Assembly (NCBI RefSeq): GCF_963678635.1
Contig: NW_026970922.1
Location: 64,001 to 98,974 of the forward strand
From: Symsagittifera roscoffensis
Lineage: Eukaryota > Xenacoelomorpha > Acoela > Convolutidae
Reading direction: 5' to 3'
Length of the DNA stretch: 34,974 nucleotides
Part shown: positions 31,161 through 34,974 of the stretch, in pieces
Position numbering within the stretch: position 1 is the stretch's first letter
How the letters are laid out: the number at the start of each line of letters is the position of its first letter
Translations under genes and position numbers: made by a program
The notes under the pieces: model-generated
The model's database searches: none
The model's input: the letters and a program-made list of their open reading frames with translations, nothing else
Told to the model about the DNA's origin: nothing

Positions 31161-32965
31161 GCCGACAACTTGGATCCCTACACCGATCAAGTTCCCACCC
31201 AACCAACCTCACCACTCCAATCCCAATAATACCACTTTTTGCTTTTCCGCCACCCGATTTCCCATCCAGTAATGTAACATCCGGCATGAAATCCGATACT
31301 AATTCACACATCTCAGTTTTATACTCCATCTCACAACTCAATAACCCGAATATTGAAACCCCCGATGAATTTGCCGACTCTGAACCATCTCCATCAAATA
31401 ATTTTCACACCAATTCCTTAAATTTTTCCCAACCCCCTTTTCAACCCATACTACCAAATAACCCTGACCCAACCAATTCTACACCCTCTTATGCTTCCCA
31501 AGTCACTCCAACCTACTCCTCACTTCACTCAGACCAATCATCTCATTCTCCAGACACCCCCCGAATCTCCCCAGAACTAGATAATTTCATTACCCTACAA
31601 CAACAACCCTATCACCTTGACACCCCAACCATAAACCAAATCTCATCCACAATAGATTCATCCAACCCTCCTACCCCTACACCCTCTTCAATTTATACTG
31701 AATCATTAGCACCATCATCCACAACTACTGAATCTTCACTCAGCACTAATAGAGCTTACCGCACTTTTAAAAGGAAGTTCCCCAACCATCCTTTCCCAGC
31801 GAAACCAGGAACAGCCCGTGAATATATCAACCATCCACAACACACTAACACAAAAGAATTTTTAGCTATCACCTTACCCTCATTTCCACAATACACCTTA
31901 AACACCCCTCATGACACTAACGAGACACGTAACTTTGTAGACGAATACGTTTTAATGCCTACCCTTCCTTGGACCTCATATTATCATTTTACAAATCCCC
32001 TTTGCTTACCTTTATCTAACTCTCATATCGATATAGAACGAAATAAGGACATGCTATATCGACTCACTACAACACTAACACCTAGACAATTTACTTACAT
32101 TGGATATAAAAAATCACTAAAAACACACACTGCACCCCGAGCTAATGAATATACACTAGAATATTACGATCATAACATCATCAGAACTAACCAAGATCAA
32201 TTCTTAGACGACGATCGCTTCGCTAACCCACAAATCACCGAGAAATTTTTCATTAAAACGCCATATGTATTTACACTAAATATCTTCGATCGCAAGTTTG
32301 ACCACATTATTTCAGAAGCACTAATAGACACGCAAGCCTACGAAAGTTTTAAAGAACGCTTCCAAATATTTTCACTAACCTTTCATTTCCTTGCACAACA
32401 TGAAAGAGATTTGCACTGCTCACACGATATTATGTTGCGCACTAAACAAACACACACATATACTTATTATCGTTTCATCCAAAATCACTTTGACCTACAC
32501 ACTCCCTCCAGACAACCACACCATCGTTTTCAATTCATCAATTCCAAATACACCTCACCATTCTTTCTTAACTTCACATATTGCATTAAAGATACTAACC
32601 TTCATGGTATTCTTCGAAATTATGATCCCATAACCCAAATGTATATCTTTTGTCCCATCACCAAGACCTTCAACGCAGAAGAATCCCGACCCTTCCTCAT
32701 CCCACACGAGTTTGTGCAACCTATAGAAATCCCCATTTTAGAATTCATCCATAACACTAAATTCAACCACAAATTGTATAATCTAATCCAAAACACACCT
32801 TATGAATTTGCAGTTGGCACTGAAGAACTAACCACCATTAAGGCACTTCAATTGCTTTGGCCACTGCTTCAAACTAAAAATATCATCCGCATCTTAGCCA
32901 AATTACTAACAACTTCAGATCTCATCCACGACATCTTCCCCCACGGTTTCTTCCCCGACGACTAA
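31157..32965 (+). CDS. Unknown retroelement protein, 602 aa
   Basis: An intact ORF directly behind the membrane ORF, sharing ATGA with it. Residues about 1-200 are low in complexity and rich in serine, proline and threonine, with a QQQ run. Residues about 205-602 look globular, starting with a basic stretch (RTFKRKF). They are rich in aromatic residues, histidine and threonine, with few cysteines and no signal peptide or clear membrane segment. It is therefore not a typical envelope protein. I see no zinc finger, protease, nuclease or RNA-binding signature. The strand is C-rich and G-poor, unlike the A-rich pol. A translated open frame of this length in AT-rich DNA is clearly coding. Regulatory, structural or captured-host roles are all possible. 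Confidence 0.85.
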   Translation: MSRQLGSLHRSSSHPTNLTTPIPIIPLFAFPPPDFPSSNVTSGMKSDTNSHISVLYSISQLNNPNIETPDEFADSEPSPSNNFHTNSLNFSQPPFQPILPNNPDPTNSTPSYASQVTPTYSSLHSDQSSHSPDTPRISPELDNFITLQQQPYHLDTPTINQISSTIDSSNPPTPTPSSIYTESLAPSSTTTESSLSTNRAYRTFKRKFPNHPFPAKPGTAREYINHPQHTNTKEFLAITLPSFPQYTLNTPHDTNETRNFVDEYVLMPTLPWTSYYHFTNPLCLPLSNSHIDIERNKDMLYRLTTTLTPRQFTYIGYKKSLKTHTAPRANEYTLEYYDHNIIRTNQDQFLDDDRFANPQITEKFFIKTPYVFTLNIFDRKFDHIISEALIDTQAYESFKERFQIFSLTFHFLAQHERDLHCSHDIMLRTKQTHTYTYYRFIQNHFDLHTPSRQPHHRFQFINSKYTSPFFLNFTYCIKDTNLHGILRNYDPITQMYIFCPITKTFNAEESRPFLIPHEFVQPIEIPILEFIHNTKFNHKLYNLIQNTPYEFAVGTEELTTIKALQLLWPLLQTKNIIRILAKLLTTSDLIHDIFPHGFFPDD

Positions 32966-32968
32966 CAG

Positions 32969-33044
32969 GTAAGTATGAATTATACATATTACTAACTAAT
33001 TTAAATATTAAAAACTCACCATTCTTTATCCATGTTTTCTTTAG
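32969..33044 (+). other. Probable 76-bp intron just after the 602-codon ORF
   Basis: CAG|GTAAGTATG gives a near-consensus donor at 32,968/32,969. TACTAAC at 32,990-32,996 matches the ideal branch point. TTTTCTTTAG ends at 33,044, 48 bases later, and a second AG follows at 33,051-33,052. The donor lies three bases after the TAA stop, so splicing would not change the protein. It could serve export or regulation of the 3' mRNA. Confidence 0.5.
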
Positions 33045-34027
33045 AATTTTAGCCTTCATCCTAGATCATCTGAAAAATTCACAAAAGAAAAATAAAAAAT
33101 AGCAAACTTCTTCAAAACTGTTTAAAACCCTATTAAATTTTTGCACCAACAATTAAATAAATATAATACCAATGCAGTAAATTAATTTATAAATTTTTCC
33201 CCCACAAGCAGTAAATCTAATAATGATGAAAATTTGTAACTTAATTTCCCCCAACAACTAGCAGTAAAATTAAAATTCTATGTAGTAAATTAATAAGAAG
33301 CAAATACAGTACTAACCTTTTGCTATTTTCATTCACTCGCACAAGAATTCTATCCAAACTCGCACAGCTCGCCCACGAAGAATTGTTTAAAATAATGAAT
33401 TTCAGTTTCAAGCTTTCACACTCGATAACTCTAACACAAGATAACACGTTTCAAACTTTCCTTTAACCCGGTTGGAAAGGAATTATATACTAAACAAAAC
33501 TAACCAATGCAGCTTACTAAACACCACAACACATAGCATAACAGCATGACTAAGAAAAGGAAACCGACGGTACCCAAACCGGATTAACCCAGTTTTAAAC
33601 TGGATAATTTATTCTTTTGAAGACTATTATAAAGTCTAAGAAAGAAATAATAAAACACAAAAAAGTCGAAAGACAAACCCATACCACAAACAATTTGATT
33701 TTTGAAAAAAGGACACAACCAACAAAACATAAGAAAAACCACAACAAACCCAACATAAAACGTTGTCACATAACAGGACCTCTCACAAAAACCGCATGCA
33801 ATCATACTCCCACTCCTGGCCTAACCCACCAGGAAGGACGTCCTGAGCATGCTCTATAGCCGGCCTAACCCACCGCGCTACATCCACGCTTTGTGACCAT
33901 ACTCCTATTTTTAATAAGAGCTACTCAAGGGTGAGTAACTCTTCAAAATAACTGAACTAAAACAAAAAGCTTTTGTGAAAACAACTAACTAAAATCATAA
34001 TTAAAAAATATTAAACTAATAAAAGTT
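33045..34027 (+). other. 3' non-coding stretch with short repeats
   Basis: No convincing sense gene. A GCAGTAAAT-type motif recurs at about 33,174, 33,208, 33,260 and 33,284, partly preceded by TTTCCCCCA. GGCCTAACCCACC occurs at 33,818-33,830 and 33,862-33,874, around the palindrome AGGACGTCCT (33,836-33,845). An 80-codon open frame at 33,617-33,859 starts at TTG, not ATG, and is lysine/threonine/histidine-rich. I do not count it as a gene. Confidence 0.5.
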
Positions 34028-34504
34028 TTATAAAATGTAAATTACATTATGCAATACATAGATCAGAATACAACACCAAGGACGAACATCCAAAGACAAA
34101 ACGACCCTACTACACTCGAGAAAGAATGGCCAACTACAATCAATATGCCGCCCACAATCACAACTCAAAGGATTTAGAGTACGACTTGACTTCGCAGAAA
34201 AGGACTTCATTGAACTAGACCAATGACCACCTCGATGTTCAAGTATACGTACAGATCCGAGTAACCAGGCATCCCCTCCACGCACAATCTCCACGCCATT
34301 CCCAGACAAGGTCAAACACAAAGAAGTTCTCACCAATGAAACAGAAAAACCTGACATAGCCAACCATTCTGAAATCAGATTTGAGTTTGTTGCGAAAACC
34401 CAGTCGTTGTCTTGAGAAGACACAACGATTGAATCTGGGACTTCTCTAATAAGAAAACCCAGAAGAAATAAGATGTTCGCCAAATACCAACGTCCATCAT
34501 CCAT
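34028..34504 (-). CDS. Antisense ORF, 158 aa, unknown
   Basis: It reads opposite to the element and starts 52 bases inside the 3' LTR border, at an ATG in strong context (AAAGATGG). The N-terminus has a hydrophobic stretch (YLANILFLLGFLI) like a signal sequence or anchor. Cysteines lie mainly in the C-terminal half, with a CDC..C pattern. No family is recognised. Antisense ORFs between pol and the 3' LTR are known in some Ty3/gypsy elements. This segment is less AT-rich than its surroundings, and other frames here also have few stops, so chance is possible. Confidence 0.35.
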   Translation of the reverse strand: MDDGRWYLANILFLLGFLIREVPDSIVVSSQDNDWVFATNSNLISEWLAMSGFSVSLVRTSLCLTLSGNGVEIVRGGDAWLLGSVRILEHRGGHWSSSMKSFSAKSSRTLNPLSCDCGRHIDCSWPFFLECSRVVLSLDVRPWCCILIYVLHNVIYIL

Positions 34505-34549
34505 CTTTTGAATTGCAGAAAGACTATTCTAAAAAACTCTGTAAAACCC

Positions 34550-34556
34550 GGATGGG
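34550..34556 (+). other. Polypurine tract (weak)
   Basis: GGATGGG abuts the 3' LTR where plus-strand priming is expected. It is short and interrupted by one T. A longer purine run (AGAAGAAATAAGATG) lies at 34,461-34,475 and could be a secondary primer, but only the first is at the required border. Confidence 0.5.
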
Positions 34557-34966
34557 TGGAACCTGATCTAAACTACATTTTATGATTGGATAAATTAGAT
34601 ATTTTACCAATGTAAAGTATTTAACATTAACCAATCATGGTCCATCTAACTAACAATCCACTTATTTGTAAGTGCTGAAATTACTAGTAATTTCAACACC
34701 AGAGAGATTTGAATTTAACTTAGAAATTAGTTGAACTCTCCCGAGTACTTCAGCAGCCGCAATAAACCAGTATACCCTAGATCTATTGAGCCTAGCAGAG
34801 ACTAGTTAAACAACCTGAGACTAGATAGTATAAGAGTAAGATTAGGATCGGTATTAGACTAAGAAGTTGCACGAATCTATCCGGCCGAAAATAAGATAGC
34901 GTGACGAGCAGACGGTGTACCCTATCCGAAATTACTCTATGAGTTATACCCATCGGTCCTAACTCA
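34557..34966 (+). repeat. 3' long terminal repeat (410 bp)
   Basis: Same ends (TGGAACC...CTAACTCA) and length as the 5' LTR, with two substitutions. AATAAA is at 34,761-34,766. The substitution at 34,696 breaks the symmetry of the 28-bp palindrome. Confidence 0.95.
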
Positions 34967-34974
34967 TTATCCTT
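34967..34974. other. Target-site duplication, right copy, and flank
   Basis: TTAT (34,967-34,970) repeats the left duplication. The last four bases, CCTT, agree with the continuation of the interrupted foldback centre seen in related copies (TTCAGGTCTTTCCCCTTATACG at about 15,436). Confidence 0.85.

Larger units (their letters stand above)
19540..34966 (+). mobile_element. Complete Ty3/gypsy-type LTR retroelement, 15.4 kb
   Basis: The element is bounded by two 410-bp LTRs and a TTAT target duplication. It codes gag-like ORFs, then protease, reverse transcriptase, RNase H and integrase in that order, the order of Ty3/gypsy elements (BEL/Pao shares it). The integrase has a GPY/F-type end and no chromodomain. 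Extra ORFs lie between pol and the 3' LTR, as in errantivirus-like elements, but the 15.4-kb length is well above the usual 5-9 kb of animal gypsy elements. The LTRs differ at two positions, so insertion was recent. The coding strand is A-rich and G-poor throughout. Confidence 0.95.

Noticed and set aside
33617-33859. 80-codon lysine/threonine-rich frame
   Set aside because: It begins at TTG, has no ATG, and lies in a region of short repeats and palindromes.

Overview
The window is AT-rich eukaryotic DNA, most likely from an invertebrate animal. The evidence is a Ty3/gypsy-type retroelement, a short spliceosomal-type intron signal with a TACTAAC branch point, dense foldback repeats, and no bacterial gene layout. 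I cannot name the species, and I see no host single-copy gene, rRNA, tRNA or CRISPR array.

Positions 1 to about 19,539 are repeat DNA. A 3.86-kb unit is repeated in tandem (about 647-4,493, 4,494-8,356, then a partial third copy that breaks off near 9,085). It is followed by a 1.22-kb tandem array (9,872 to about 14,030; three full units and a partial fourth). Both units contain or adjoin a family of long-armed foldback elements. The best-preserved one is at about 14,992-16,094, and decayed arms continue to 19,539. A module at about 260-905 recurs at 14,260-14,940, so the two arrays look like amplifications inside one larger repeated unit.

Positions 19,540-34,966 are one complete 15,427-bp LTR retroelement. 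It has two 410-bp TG...CA LTRs that differ at two positions, and a 4-bp TTAT target-site duplication. It sits in the middle of a foldback element. Its order is 5' LTR, primer-binding site, a 1.3-kb leader with a small ORF and a threefold motif, an ATG-less open frame, a 213-codon gag-like ORF, one in-frame TAA, then 2,474 further open codons coding Gag nucleocapsid, protease, reverse transcriptase, RNase H and integrase with every catalytic residue checked present. Downstream come a membrane-protein ORF that may be the tail of a decayed envelope gene, a 602-codon ORF of unknown function overlapping it by ATGA, an apparent 76-bp intron just after that ORF's stop, 1.5 kb without an obvious sense gene but with a 158-codon antisense ORF, and the 3' LTR.

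The near-identical LTRs and intact pol say the insertion is recent. The most unusual parts are the large size, the single stop between the first gag-like ORF and the rest of Gag-Pol, and the 602-codon ORF, which resembles nothing I recognise.
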